A stretch of DNA of 64,000 bases from Verrucomicrobiota bacterium. Its GTDB lineage: Bacteria > Verrucomicrobiota > Verrucomicrobiia > Opitutales > Opitutaceae. The position numbers and the translations under genes were made by a program. The stretch covers positions 124,001 through 188,000 of the forward strand of contig JAEWQP010000008.1 in NCBI GenBank assembly GCA_023399155.1, read 5' to 3'. Within the stretch, counting starts at the first letter, position 1. Each line of letters starts with the position of its first letter. This document shows positions 51,854 to 61,596 of this stretch, piece after piece. A model generated the notes under the pieces. That model was not told the DNA's origin. It worked only from the letters and a program-made list of their open reading frames with translations, and made no database searches.

Positions 51854-52726
51854 ATGCGCAGCATGACTGGCTATGGCCGCGGGGCGGCCGCCCGCGACGG
51901 ATGGGAAGTCACCGTTCAACTCTCCTCGGTGAACCGCAAATCACTCGAAGTGGCAGTATCCCTGCCGCGGGAGTGGCAATCGTTCGAGCCCGAGATCACG
52001 GCCCTGGTGCGCGACAAGGCGGCCCGCGGGCGCGTGCAGGTGGCGATCGACATCCGCGGCGGCGCCGCCTCCAGCGGTCTCGTGTGGAACGACGTCGCGG
52101 TGGAATCGACCCTGGAACGACTCACGCTCCTCGCCGCACGCCACGAGGTGGCCTTCACCCCCACGCCCGAACTGCTTCTCGAACTCGCCCAGGCCAACCG
52201 CCTCGAGGCACCCAGCCTGCCCCCCGACACGGCCCTGGCGCTGATCCGAGAGGCGGTCGAGCCCGCGCTTCGGGATTTCGCCGCGATGCGCACGCGCGAG
52301 GGCGACGCTCTTGCGCGTGATCTGGCTGCACGCGCGGCCATGCTCGCGGCGGCCGTCGAGACCATCGCGGAACGCTCGCCGCTCGTGGTGCAGAACTATC
52401 GCGAAAACCTCCTGCAACGCCTGCGCAACGCAGGGCTGGAGCTTGACGTATCCGACGATCGGGTACTTCGCGAGATCGCGCTGTTCGCCGACCGCATCGA
52501 CATCTCCGAGGAGCTCACGCGACTGCGCAGCCACCTTGCGCAGTTCTCCCAGCTCGGCTCGGAAACCGAGCCGGTCGGCCGCAAGGCCGAGTTCATCCTC
52601 CAGGAGATCGGCCGCGAGATCAACACGGTCGGCAGCAAGGCGAACGACCTCGAGATCTCGCGCGCCGTGATCGGGTTCAAGAACGAACTCGAGCGCATCC
52701 GCGAGCAGATCCAGAATGTGGAGTAG
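51854..52726 (+). CDS. yicC: YicC-family endoribonuclease
   Basis: 290 residues from ATG 51854 (MRSMTGYGRG), the diagnostic N-terminus. The body matches the YicC fold: SVNRKSLEVAVSLPREW, a central helical region, and the C-terminal DUF1732 block (ISEELTRLRSHLAQFSQL … GRKAEFILQEIGREINTVGSKAND). YicC proteins are endoribonucleases implicated in sRNA turnover. gmk, its usual neighbour, is not here. Confidence 0.93.
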   Translation: MRSMTGYGRGAAARDGWEVTVQLSSVNRKSLEVAVSLPREWQSFEPEITALVRDKAARGRVQVAIDIRGGAASSGLVWNDVAVESTLERLTLLAARHEVAFTPTPELLLELAQANRLEAPSLPPDTALALIREAVEPALRDFAAMRTREGDALARDLAARAAMLAAAVETIAERSPLVVQNYRENLLQRLRNAGLELDVSDDRVLREIALFADRIDISEELTRLRSHLAQFSQLGSETEPVGRKAEFILQEIGREINTVGSKANDLEISRAVIGFKNELERIREQIQNVE

Positions 52727-53057
52727 TCGCCGCCGGCCTGGCGGCTTCGCGTCGAGGGGAGATAGCGTCGGGATCAAGCCAGCCACAGCGAGCACAGAGG
52801 GGCCACAGAGGTCACAGAGCCGAATGGCGGGACGACGGCGCACGCTCCGAAAGTAAGGCGAGGCCTCTGGCCGAGCCGCGCCGAGGCGCTGTCGACAAAG
52901 CGGCACCGAGGTAGCGCACTCCAGAAGCACGCCGTTCGCGTCAGCACTCACCCGCCGGACTGGCACCTTCGCGCATGTATCTACGGGTGCGGCTCGGCCG
53001 GAGGCCTCGCCCTACCTCGGCTCGGTGAGTTCGGCGTACTCTCTGTGCCTCTGTGAC
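52727..53057. repeat. Nested inverted repeats between yicC and trpB
   Basis: No gene. From outside in: CACAGAG-type units at about 52786–52820 (CACAGAGGGGCCACAGAGG) and their inverse at about 53038–53060 (CTCTGTGCCTCTGTGACC), enclosing a REP copy at 52853–52879 and an inverted one at 52989–53016. Confidence 0.8.
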
Positions 53058-54296
53058 CTACTTCTGGGGGGCCTTCGCTGCGCCCAGCAGCGCCGCCACC
53101 TGCTGCACGTCCTTGTCGCCGCGGCCGGAGAGATTGACCAGCACGACCTTTCCCCGGCCCAGTTCGCGGGCGCGCTTGATGCCGTGCACGACCGCGTGTG
53201 TTGACTCGAGCGCGGGTATGATTCCCTCGAGCCGCGAGCACAGCTGGAAAGTCTCGAGAACTTCGTCGTCCGTCGCGTAGGTGAACTCGATCCGGCCCTT
53301 CTCGCGATAAAACGCGTGCTCCGGCCCGACCGCGGCGTAATCGAGCCCCGCGGAAACCGAATGCGTGCCCTCGATCTGGCCCTCGCCATCCTGGAGGATG
53401 TAGGTCTTGCAGCCCTGCAGCACGCCGAGGCGCCCGCCTTCGAAGCGCGCGGCGTGTTCGCCACGCCGGATGCCACGGCCGCCCGCCTCCACACCCCACA
53501 TGCGAACCTGTGTGTCGGAAAGGAACTCGAAGAACAACCCCATGGCATTGCTCCCGCCGCCGACGCAGGCCACGAGTTCATCCGGCAGCCGGCCCTCGCG
53601 CGCGAGGATCTGTTCCTTCGCCTCGCGGCCGATGACGCGGTGAAAATCCCGCACCATCATCGGATACGGATGCGCGCCGTAAACGGTGCCGAGGATGTAG
53701 TGGGTGGAGCGAACGTTCGTGACCCAGTCGCGCATGGCCTCGTTGATCGCTTCCTTGAGCGTCTTCTGGCCGGCATCAACGCCCCGCACCTCGGCCCCCA
53801 TCAGTCGCATGCGAAACACGTTCAGCGCCTGGCGCTCCATGTCGACCGAGCCCATGTAGACCACGCACTCCATCCCGAACTTCGCGCTCACCGCCGCCGT
53901 GGCCACGCCGTGTTGCCCCGCGCCGGTTTCAGCGATGATGCGCTTCTTGCCCATGCGCCGCGCGAGCAAGGCCTGCCCGAGTGCGTTGTTGATCTTGTGC
54001 GCTCCCGTATGGAGCATGTCCTCGCGCTTGAAATAGATCTTCGCGCCCCCGACGTGCTCGGTCAGGCGCTCGGCAAAATAAAGCTGGGTCGGCCGTCCGC
54101 AGAATTCCGTCAGGTGATGGCGCAACTCCTCTTGAAATGCGGGATCGGCGCGCGCCGCGTCGTAGGCGGCACCAAGTTCCTCCAGAGCCGTCATGAGCGT
54201 CTCCGGCACGTAGACGCCGCCGAAGCCACCAAACCGGCCATGGGCGTCCGGCAGGCTTTCAGGTGCGATCTTACTGGCGGGGCCTGATGTCGACAT
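53058..54296 (-). CDS. trpB: Tryptophan synthase beta chain
   Basis: 412 residues from ATG 54296. PLP lysine Lys101 in HTGAHKINNALGQAL, phosphate-binding VGGGSNAMGLF, GRFGGFGGVYVPETLM at the start and EGIIPALESTHAV late. It condenses indole and serine to tryptophan, normally with TrpA. trpA is not adjacent and no leader-peptide attenuator is visible; the upstream gap is filled with REP repeats instead. Confidence 0.96.
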   Translation of the reverse strand: MSTSGPASKIAPESLPDAHGRFGGFGGVYVPETLMTALEELGAAYDAARADPAFQEELRHHLTEFCGRPTQLYFAERLTEHVGGAKIYFKREDMLHTGAHKINNALGQALLARRMGKKRIIAETGAGQHGVATAAVSAKFGMECVVYMGSVDMERQALNVFRMRLMGAEVRGVDAGQKTLKEAINEAMRDWVTNVRSTHYILGTVYGAHPYPMMVRDFHRVIGREAKEQILAREGRLPDELVACVGGGSNAMGLFFEFLSDTQVRMWGVEAGGRGIRRGEHAARFEGGRLGVLQGCKTYILQDGEGQIEGTHSVSAGLDYAAVGPEHAFYREKGRIEFTYATDDEVLETFQLCSRLEGIIPALESTHAVVHGIKRARELGRGKVVLVNLSGRGDKDVQQVAALLGAAKAPQK

Positions 54297-54621
54297 GGTC
54301 CAGAAAACGTGCCGCCGCAGGACCGGTTGGCAAATGGAATTACCGCGGCGCCGGAAGCCGCGCTCCGGTGTCGAGGGACGCGGGTCTCGATGGCGGTAGG
54401 ACGAGGCCTCTGGCCGAGCCGCAACAGGGCTGAAGGCTGATACCTCCACGCGGCTCGGCCAGAGGCCTCGCCCGACCCTATGAGCCCGATTCACCCTCGA
54501 TACACCTCCTGTCGACGCTGGTCTCGCGATCCTTCGCAGGCATTCGACCCTCGTCTCTCGACACTCGGCCCGCCCTCGTCGCTCGACTGTCGACTCTCGA
54601 CACTCGGCCCCGACCTGAGCC
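54297..54621. repeat. REP pair and CTCGACACTCGG repeats upstream of trpB
   Basis: No gene. REP copies at 54395–54422 and, inverted, 54450–54477, with a short CTGAAGG unit (54426–54440) in the hairpin loop. To the right, 54553–54610 holds two copies of CTCTCGACACTCGGCCC with related fragments. Confidence 0.8.
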
Positions 54622-56070
54622 TCAGGCGCCGACGCGCTTGACCGTCACGATCGTGACGTCGTCGTGCTGACGCCCCTCGCCGATGAACCGCTCCACGGTC
54701 TCGAGAATTCCGGAGTTGATCTCGGCACACGAGGACTGGCGGTGCACGCGCACGGCATCGATCAACCGGGCGGCCGAAAACTCCTTGTCCTCGGCGTTTG
54801 GCGCCTCGGTGAGTCCGTCCGTATACAGAACGAGGATACCTCCCTCGCTGAAGGGGACGGTGCAGTCCGCGATCGCGGGATCAAAGAATTCCGGATCGAC
54901 CAGCCCGAGGGCCATGCCCTCACACATCACCGGCTCGACCACGAAGCCGCCCCGCACGGCGTCGAAACGCCCGATGAGCGGAGCTTCGTGACCGGCGCGC
55001 GCGAGGGTCACCTGCCCGGAGGGCCCATCGACGATCGCGATCGCCGCCGTGACAAACATGCCCTCGCGCATCTCCCCGGACATCACCTGATTCACGGTCC
55101 GAAACACGTCCGCAGGCGACCGGGCCCCCTGGAGCGCATGGCGCAGATGCGTGCGACAGATCGCCATGAGAATCGAAGCTGCGACGCCCTTCCCGGAAAC
55201 GTCGGCGACCACGACAGCAAGCCGGTCCCCGGGAAGCGGCACGATATCGACAAGATCGCCCCCCACGCGTTGGGCAGGGATGTAGCGCGCGTCCACCTCG
55301 AGCCCCGCAACCCGTGGAAGCGTCGAAGGCACGAGCATCATCTGCACGCTTCGGGCGAGCGACAGGTCGATGTCGAGCTGCGTCTTCTCGCGCTGCGCGG
55401 CGAGCAGTTCGGCATTGTGGACGGCGAGCCCGGCCTGGACCGCCAGCGACTGCACGAGGGAAAAATCCGTATCGGAAAATGCCTGCTCATCCGCGGGATT
55501 GGCGACGGCCAGCACGCCGATCAACCGCCCACGAAACTCAATCGGAGTCGCGATGAGTGAATGGACGGCAAGCGCCGGGTCCGGATGGCGCATGATGCGC
55601 GCATCGTCGACACCGCGCGCCACATACTCGGCCTTGCGTGCCTGGGCCACGGCGCCGATCAGGCCCTCGCCCAAGGCGAGTTCCTCCGATCGGAGCACTG
55701 TTTCGACGAACCGGGCGCGCGTGGAAACGCGGTCCCGCACGCTCTCGGCCAGCGGCTTCTGCGGCGGAAACAGACCTTCCACGGCGGCCCCGCGCAACCG
55801 GCCCTCCGGTGTCACCTCGTAGATGCAGCCACTGACAGCCCGCGTGGACCGGACGGCGGCGCGCAGGATGCGTTGGAACAGACTGGCCCGATCGAGCCCA
55901 TCGCCGAGCGCCTCCGCCATCTCGTGCATGAAGCGCACGACCATGTCCATCTCGTCCTGCAGGCGCTGGACGCGCGCATCGAGCGCGTGGACCTTCGCCT
56001 CGGCCGATCGCCATTGCCAGAGGGCAAGGACGGCGATGATCGCCGCGACGATCAGGACCGCCGGCAGCAT
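54622..56070 (-). CDS. GAF-domain PP2C/SpoIIE-type serine phosphatase (RsbU-like)
   Basis: 482 residues. One N-terminal membrane helix (LPAVLIVAAIIAVLALW), a coiled-coil linker, a GAF domain (about 60–210; RSTRAVSGCIYEVTPEGR … GVLAVANPADEQAF) and a SpoIIE-type phosphatase domain with metal-binding motifs GGDLVDIVPL, VVADVSGKGVAAS, YTDGLTEA and HDDVTIVTV. It should dephosphorylate a STAS-domain protein; the gene immediately upstream on the strand encodes one, separated by a single base. Together they form a partner-switching module; no anti-sigma kinase is in the window. Confidence 0.92.
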   Translation of the reverse strand: MLPAVLIVAAIIAVLALWQWRSAEAKVHALDARVQRLQDEMDMVVRFMHEMAEALGDGLDRASLFQRILRAAVRSTRAVSGCIYEVTPEGRLRGAAVEGLFPPQKPLAESVRDRVSTRARFVETVLRSEELALGEGLIGAVAQARKAEYVARGVDDARIMRHPDPALAVHSLIATPIEFRGRLIGVLAVANPADEQAFSDTDFSLVQSLAVQAGLAVHNAELLAAQREKTQLDIDLSLARSVQMMLVPSTLPRVAGLEVDARYIPAQRVGGDLVDIVPLPGDRLAVVVADVSGKGVAASILMAICRTHLRHALQGARSPADVFRTVNQVMSGEMREGMFVTAAIAIVDGPSGQVTLARAGHEAPLIGRFDAVRGGFVVEPVMCEGMALGLVDPEFFDPAIADCTVPFSEGGILVLYTDGLTEAPNAEDKEFSAARLIDAVRVHRQSSCAEINSGILETVERFIGEGRQHDDVTIVTVKRVGA

Positions 56071-56071
56071 C

Positions 56072-56584
56072 TCAGGAGTGGTCGACCCGCCCCCGCAGGA
56101 GCGAGATCACATCCTGAAACTTGGCCCGGTTCGCCTCGTCGATCTCGACCAGGGCGTCATGGGCCTCGAGCACCAACCTGGCCGCCTCGTTCTCCGAGAG
56201 CTTCGGACCCTGCAGCGCGGTTCCGCCCTCGCGCTTAAGTTCGGCGAGATCCTCCCCGGTGACCACGGCGGCGAGGCGGTGCAAGCCGAGATTGCGCACG
56301 AGTTCGAGATTGCGCTGCCCGAGGCGACAGAGGACGAGCGTGCCCGTCGGCACGGCCTTGCGCAGGTCGAGCGCCGCACCGGCCAGGACGCCCAGGAAGG
56401 TGCTGTCCATGCCGGTGCAGTCGGCAAAATCGAAGACGAACCGGCGGTGTCCCTCGCGCACCGCCTGCTGGATGTAGTCGCGCACGTACTGGCTGTTCTG
56501 AAACGAAGCCCTTCCGCAGACCCGCACCACAATGGGGTCGGAGGCAGCGTTGACGAGGAACGGAGATCCGTGGTTTGCAGCCAT
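56072..56584 (-). CDS. STAS-domain anti-anti-sigma-like protein
   Basis: 170 residues. STAS fold with the phospho-acceptor Ser61 in FDFADCTGMDSTFLGVLAGA. The C-terminus is longer than in classical SpoIIAA, with a helical tail (ENEAARLVLEAHDALVEIDEANRAKF). Probable substrate of the phosphatase encoded 1 bp downstream. The cognate kinase is elsewhere. Confidence 0.9.
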   Translation of the reverse strand: MAANHGSPFLVNAASDPIVVRVCGRASFQNSQYVRDYIQQAVREGHRRFVFDFADCTGMDSTFLGVLAGAALDLRKAVPTGTLVLCRLGQRNLELVRNLGLHRLAAVVTGEDLAELKREGGTALQGPKLSENEAARLVLEAHDALVEIDEANRAKFQDVISLLRGRVDHS

Positions 56585-56614
56585 CAGCTGTGATTTATCG
56601 GTACGAAGCGCACA

Positions 56615-59491
56615 TCAGGAAGCGTTTCTTACGATCTCACGCAACACGAATGGCAAAATGCCGCCATGTTGGTAGTACTCGATCTCGATCGGCGTATCGA
56701 TGCGGCAGCGAACCGGCACATCGGTCACCGAGCCGTCGGCGCGCGTGATGCGCAGGGTCAGGTCCTGCTGTGGTTTGAGGAGCGGACTGAGGCCGACGAC
56801 GTCGAACACTTCCGTGCCGTTGAGGCCCAGTGTCTGCGCGCCGGTGCCCTCCCGGAACTGGAGCGGCAGCACACCCATGCCCACGAGATTGGACCGGTGA
56901 ATCCGCTCAAAACTTTGCGCCACCACGACCTTCACCCCGAGAAGATTCGTCCCCTTGGCCGCCCAGTCGCGCGAAGAACCCGTGCCATACTCCTGGCCGG
57001 CGATGATGATCAGGGGCGTGCCGCGCTTCTTGTATTCCTGCGCGGCATCGTAGATCGCCATCTTCGCGCCTTCGGGCTGGAGCAGCGTGAGACCGCCCTC
57101 CTCGCCACCGAGCATCAGATTCTTGATACGCACATTCGCAAACGTGCCACGCGTCATGACGCGGTCGTTTCCGCGCCGCGAACCGTAGCTGTTGAAGTCC
57201 TCGAAGCTCACACCGCTCTCAAGCAGGAAACGCCCGGCCGGGGAGGCCTTCTTGATCGCACCCGCCGGCGAGATGTGGTCGGTCGTGACGGAGTCGCCGA
57301 AAATGCCGAGCGGGCGCGCGCCCCTGATCTCGGCGATCGTGCCCGCCTGCATGGAGAAGTTGGTGAAAAACGGCGGCTCCTGGATGTAGGTGCTCGTCGC
57401 GTCCCACGCGTAGACATGGCCGACGGTGGACGGAATCTCGTTCCACTTGGGGTTCTGCGCCGCGAAGTCAGTGTAGAGGCTGCGGAAAACCTCGGGCTTG
57501 AGCGCGGACTGCATGGCATCGCGCACCTCGCTGATGCTCGGCCAGATGTCACGCAGGTGGACGGGGCCGGCCCGGCCGATCCCGATTGGCTCGGACGACA
57601 AGTCCACATCAATCCGGCCCGCGAGCGCGAACGCGACGACGAGCGGGGGCGACATGAGGAAGTTCGCCTTGATGTTCTGATGGACGCGCGCCTCGAAGTT
57701 GCGGTTGCCGGAGAGCACGCTGGCGGCGACGACGTCGTTTTTCACCACGGCCTCCTCGACCACAGGAGCGAGCGGACCGGAGTTTCCGATACACGTCGTG
57801 CAACCATAACCCACGAGGTTGAAGCCGAGCTGGTCGAGGTAGGGCTGCAGGCCCGTCTTCGTGAGATAATCGCTCACCACACGTGAACCCGGGGCGAGCG
57901 AGGCCTTCACCACCTTCGAGACCGAGAGGCCCTTCTCCACCGCCTTCTTCGCGAGGAGCCCGGCGGCGAGCATGACGCTCGGGTTCGAGGTGTTGGTGCA
58001 ACTGGTGATCGCGGCGATCAGGACCGAACCATGGCGAATCTCGCCCTCCAGCGCGGCGCCGTTCTCCGGAATGACCGGATCGGGCGTGGGACGGTTGTTC
58101 GCCATCTCGCGCTCCGTGACCACGTTGGTGTTCTTGGCCGCCGCTTCCGGCGACGTGATCGGTTCCTGACTGCCGCCGCCTCCGGATTGCGCCGCTGCAG
58201 TGCCAGCAAAGGGAAATGTCTTTCCGAGTTCGCCGGCGTCCTTTCCAAAGCCGCTCTCGGTCACCGGCTTCGAGAAGGCGCTGACAAATGTCTCCTTCAA
58301 CTTGGGCAACTCGATGCGATCCTGGGGGCGTTTTGGCCCGGCCACGCTGGGCACGACGCTCGAGAGATCGAGGTCGAGCACCTGCGAGTAGTCGATGTCG
58401 CCCTTCTGCGGCACGCCCCAGAGGCCCTGGGCCCGGAAGTAATTCTCGTAGGCGCTGATGTGCTCCTCGCTGCGGCCAGTGGCGCGGAGGTAGTTCACGC
58501 ACTCCTCGTCAATCGGGAAGAAGCCCATGGTCGCGCCGTATTCGGGGGCCATGTTGGCGATCGTGGCACGGTCGACGACCGGCAGCGCCCGCGCGCCGGG
58601 ACCGAAGAACTCCACGAACTTGCCCACCACCTTGGCCTTGCGCAGGAGCTGCGTGACCGTGAGGGCGAGATCGGTCGCCGTCACGCCCTCGCGCAGCGAG
58701 CCCGTGAGGTGCACGCCGACGACGTCGGGAGTAAGGAAATACACGGGCTGGCCGAGCATGCCGGCCTCGGCCTCGATGCCGCCGACACCCCACCCCACGA
58801 CGCCGATGCCGTTGATCATCGTGGTGTGGGAATCGGTGCCGACGAGTGTATCCGGATAGTAGATCTGAGACTTGAGATCTGAAATTTCAGATTCACAGGA
58901 CAGCACGCCCTTGGCCAGGTGCTCGAGGTTGACCTGGTGCACGATGCCGATGCCCGGTGGGACGACCTTGAAGGTGTCGAACGCCTGCATGCCCCACTTC
59001 AGGAACTGGTAGCGCTCGCGGTTGCGCCGGAACTCGATCTCGAGGTTGCGGACGAACGCGTCGGGCGAGCCGTTGATGTCGACTTGCACGGAGTGGTCCA
59101 CCACGAGGTCCACCGGGACGAGCGGCTCGATGACCTTCGGGTTTTTACCGAGCCTCGCCACAGCCGAGCGCATGGCGGCGAGATCGACCAGCAACGGCAC
59201 GCCGGTGAAATCCTGCAATACGATGCGGGCGACGACGAACGGGATCTCCTCCGTCCGGGTTGCGTTCGGCTGCCAGCCCGCGAGGTCGCGCACGTTCTGC
59301 TCGAGCACCTTCTTGCCGTCGCAGTTGCGCAGGACGGACTCGAGCACGAGGCGGATCGATACCGGGAGCCGCGAGATGCGGCCGATCCCGGCGGCCTCAA
59401 GCGCGGGCAGGGAATGGAAGCGGCCCTGGCGGCCGTTCCCGAGGTCGAAGCTCTTCAGCGTGCGAAACGGGTCGTGGAGGGAGGAAGACAT
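56615..59491 (-). CDS. acnA: Aconitate hydratase (AcnA/IRP1 type)
   Basis: 958 residues, longer than the usual ~890–900. Fe-S ligand cysteines are in AAITSCTNTSNPSVML and GYGCTTCIGNSGPL; substrate-binding blocks include DSHTTMINGIGVVGWGVGG and GQEYGTGSSRDWAAKG. The extra length is a Gly/Ser/Pro/Asn-rich insert of about 60 residues (around 415–475) just before the first Cys block. It isomerises citrate to isocitrate. It precedes the peroxiredoxin in transcription order reversed, i.e. lies downstream of it. Confidence 0.95.
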   Translation of the reverse strand: MSSSLHDPFRTLKSFDLGNGRQGRFHSLPALEAAGIGRISRLPVSIRLVLESVLRNCDGKKVLEQNVRDLAGWQPNATRTEEIPFVVARIVLQDFTGVPLLVDLAAMRSAVARLGKNPKVIEPLVPVDLVVDHSVQVDINGSPDAFVRNLEIEFRRNRERYQFLKWGMQAFDTFKVVPPGIGIVHQVNLEHLAKGVLSCESEISDLKSQIYYPDTLVGTDSHTTMINGIGVVGWGVGGIEAEAGMLGQPVYFLTPDVVGVHLTGSLREGVTATDLALTVTQLLRKAKVVGKFVEFFGPGARALPVVDRATIANMAPEYGATMGFFPIDEECVNYLRATGRSEEHISAYENYFRAQGLWGVPQKGDIDYSQVLDLDLSSVVPSVAGPKRPQDRIELPKLKETFVSAFSKPVTESGFGKDAGELGKTFPFAGTAAAQSGGGGSQEPITSPEAAAKNTNVVTEREMANNRPTPDPVIPENGAALEGEIRHGSVLIAAITSCTNTSNPSVMLAAGLLAKKAVEKGLSVSKVVKASLAPGSRVVSDYLTKTGLQPYLDQLGFNLVGYGCTTCIGNSGPLAPVVEEAVVKNDVVAASVLSGNRNFEARVHQNIKANFLMSPPLVVAFALAGRIDVDLSSEPIGIGRAGPVHLRDIWPSISEVRDAMQSALKPEVFRSLYTDFAAQNPKWNEIPSTVGHVYAWDATSTYIQEPPFFTNFSMQAGTIAEIRGARPLGIFGDSVTTDHISPAGAIKKASPAGRFLLESGVSFEDFNSYGSRRGNDRVMTRGTFANVRIKNLMLGGEEGGLTLLQPEGAKMAIYDAAQEYKKRGTPLIIIAGQEYGTGSSRDWAAKGTNLLGVKVVVAQSFERIHRSNLVGMGVLPLQFREGTGAQTLGLNGTEVFDVVGLSPLLKPQQDLTLRITRADGSVTDVPVRCRIDTPIEIEYYQHGGILPFVLREIVRNAS

Positions 59492-59563
59492 GGGCGGATC
59501 GAAATATCGGAAAAGGCGCGTCCCGGCGCAAACGGGCGGCCGGGACGACGATGAACGGGCTCG

Positions 59564-60034
59564 TCAGGCGAGGGCGGCTTTGACCGCATCAATATTCGGA
59601 AGGTCTTTGGGTGTCGGCGTCTGCTCAGCGTATTTGATGACCCCGTCCTTGCTGATGACAAAGGCGGCGCGGGCGGCGGTGTCCCCGATGCCGGCGAGGT
59701 TCGGGAAGACCACATCATAGGCTTTGATCACGGTCTTGTTCAGGTCGCTCAGGAGAGGAATCTTGATGCCGGCCTGCTTGGCCCACGCCTCCTGGGAGAA
59801 GACGTTGTCCACGCTGATACCATAGACGGCTGCGTCCAACTTGTCGAATTCGGCAAGCCCGCCCGAGACATCGCACAGCTCGGTCTGGCACACGCTGGTG
59901 AAGGCCGCCGGGAAGAAGAGGAGCACGGTGTTCTTCTTGCCGAAGTTGGAGCTGAGCGTGATGTCTTTGAGGCCGTCGGCGGTCTTGGTCTTGAGGGTGA
60001 AATCGGGGGCTTTGCTTCCTAGGGCGAGTGGCAT
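59564..60034 (-). CDS. Peroxiredoxin (AhpC/TSA family)
   Basis: 156 residues. Thioredoxin fold with peroxidatic Cys49 in FFPAAFTSVCQTELCDV, the PxxxTxxC context, and a second Cys54 five residues on, as in atypical 2-Cys (BCP/PrxQ-like) enzymes. Cytoplasmic peroxide reductase. It lies 72 bp upstream of aconitase on the same strand, an oxidant-sensitive Fe-S enzyme; the linkage may be functional. Confidence 0.93.
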   Translation of the reverse strand: MPLALGSKAPDFTLKTKTADGLKDITLSSNFGKKNTVLLFFPAAFTSVCQTELCDVSGGLAEFDKLDAAVYGISVDNVFSQEAWAKQAGIKIPLLSDLNKTVIKAYDVVFPNLAGIGDTAARAAFVISKDGVIKYAEQTPTPKDLPNIDAVKAALA

Positions 60035-60306
60035 GTTTGTATTTGTTGATTAACAGGTTTGGACGAAAACGGGCAAACGAACGGAAGGGGAAGGCTGGTC
60101 CGGCCGGCGAAGTGAGACAAACACAAAGGCTGGCGGAAACGGGTCCAGGCTCAACGAACACTTACCCTTATGTCGTTGGCCCTCAGGCGATCAGCGGGCG
60201 CGATACTCCGGGCCCCGGCGCCGATGCGTCAGGCCGTGATGCCGGAACGAGCGGGAGAATCGCGTCGCGCTTGGGGACGTGCGGACGCGAGCCCAAAAAC
60301 CCAGCC

Positions 60307-61452
60307 TCAGGTCGCGGAAAAGGCCGAGGGCTGCACCCGTCTCCGCCTCAGGATGCCGACCACCAACACCGCCGCCGCGATGCCGAGCAGGGAGCCGCCC
60401 AGCAGCGGGCGATAGGCCAGCCACGCAAGCCCGATCGTGACGCACGTGAGGACGAGCGCGGCAAGAAAGGCAACCATGCCGATGCCCGCTCCAAGCACCG
60501 TGCCGATGATCGGCACCACATCGCCAAGCGTGGCCACCGGCTTGAGCACCAGCCCGATTCCCAGCGCCATGGCCAGAAAACCTCCGAGCCGCAGGCCCCA
60601 GGTGAGGATTGTGTTGGCTCGGACCTCCTGGTCGAACAGCCCGGCGGCCGAATGCGTTCCCGTCTCGATCACCGAGATCGTCGTCCCCTCGGCCGTGACA
60701 TACGGCTCAAACGTCACCCCTTGGCGCCGCGCCAGCAGGCTCACCGTGGACGGCTTCAGCACGCGGTAGGAAACCTGGAGGTCGCCGATCTGCGGATCGC
60801 CCGGATCTCCTCCCAGAAAATAGGAGCCATCCACCACGCGACAGGGACGGGCCTGGGCGACCGCCGGGTCCTCGGACATGGGCAGTTCCTCATCGGCTCG
60901 CAGCGTCTGCACCATGCCGGCGGGAAGCGTGTAGACGCCGAGCGTCACGCGATCCGCGTTCCATGATTTCGAGCTGAAGGGCATGCGAGGATTCGGCGGC
61001 GACTGCTTCTCGTAGAACTCACTGGGATCGTGCCAGGTGTCGTCCCAAGCCTTGGCATAGGTGTAGGTCGTGATCGTCTTCTCCCCGCCGCCGAGCTGCT
61101 TTTCCTTTCGGGTGCGTTCCGACTCCACCCATTGGAACATCTTGACCGTGCGCTCGAGCCTGAGGGCGTTGAGCGCGACGCCGAATTGCGGGTCGCGAAG
61201 GACAGCCTCGGTGGCAGCCGGCCCGCTCACGTGCACGAGTTTCCCATCTGTCGCCGGGTCGAGCCGCTCCAGCGCAGCTTCCACGCACGCTTTCCGGCCC
61301 TCCTCCAGGCCCTTCGCCGTGCGCACGGCGCGACCTTCGTTCCAAAACAGCAGGACAAAGGAGGCCACAAAGAACACCACTCCCGCCAGGACGCCCTTGA
61401 TCGATTGCATCAAGCGGCTGCCGTACGACGAATACTCCACTTTCTGAGCCAT
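60307..61452 (-). CDS. TMEM43 (LUMA)-family membrane protein
   Basis: 381 residues from ATG 61452, with GGAAA upstream. A first membrane helix (VLAGVVFFVASFVLLFWNEGRA) with the family motif WNEGRA, a large extracytoplasmic domain with (K)MFQWVE and YTYAKAWDDTW, then a C-terminal cluster of three to four helices. These features define the TMEM43/LUMA family, found in many bacteria and animals; function in bacteria is unknown. It converges towards nothing: the following gap (60035–60306) holds no gene. Confidence 0.88.
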   Translation of the reverse strand: MAQKVEYSSYGSRLMQSIKGVLAGVVFFVASFVLLFWNEGRAVRTAKGLEEGRKACVEAALERLDPATDGKLVHVSGPAATEAVLRDPQFGVALNALRLERTVKMFQWVESERTRKEKQLGGGEKTITTYTYAKAWDDTWHDPSEFYEKQSPPNPRMPFSSKSWNADRVTLGVYTLPAGMVQTLRADEELPMSEDPAVAQARPCRVVDGSYFLGGDPGDPQIGDLQVSYRVLKPSTVSLLARRQGVTFEPYVTAEGTTISVIETGTHSAAGLFDQEVRANTILTWGLRLGGFLAMALGIGLVLKPVATLGDVVPIIGTVLGAGIGMVAFLAALVLTCVTIGLAWLAYRPLLGGSLLGIAAAVLVVGILRRRRVQPSAFSAT

Positions 61453-61596
61453 AGGGTTTCCTTTCGCTCGGGGGGCCAGCGTCGCCCGTGACTCTAGCGC
61501 CCGGTACACCCGCCATGCAATGGCATTCTGCCCGCCCGGGAGGCTCCCGAATTCCCCTTGAGCCGCGCGGGGCTGCTCCGCATACCGGTCGCTTCC

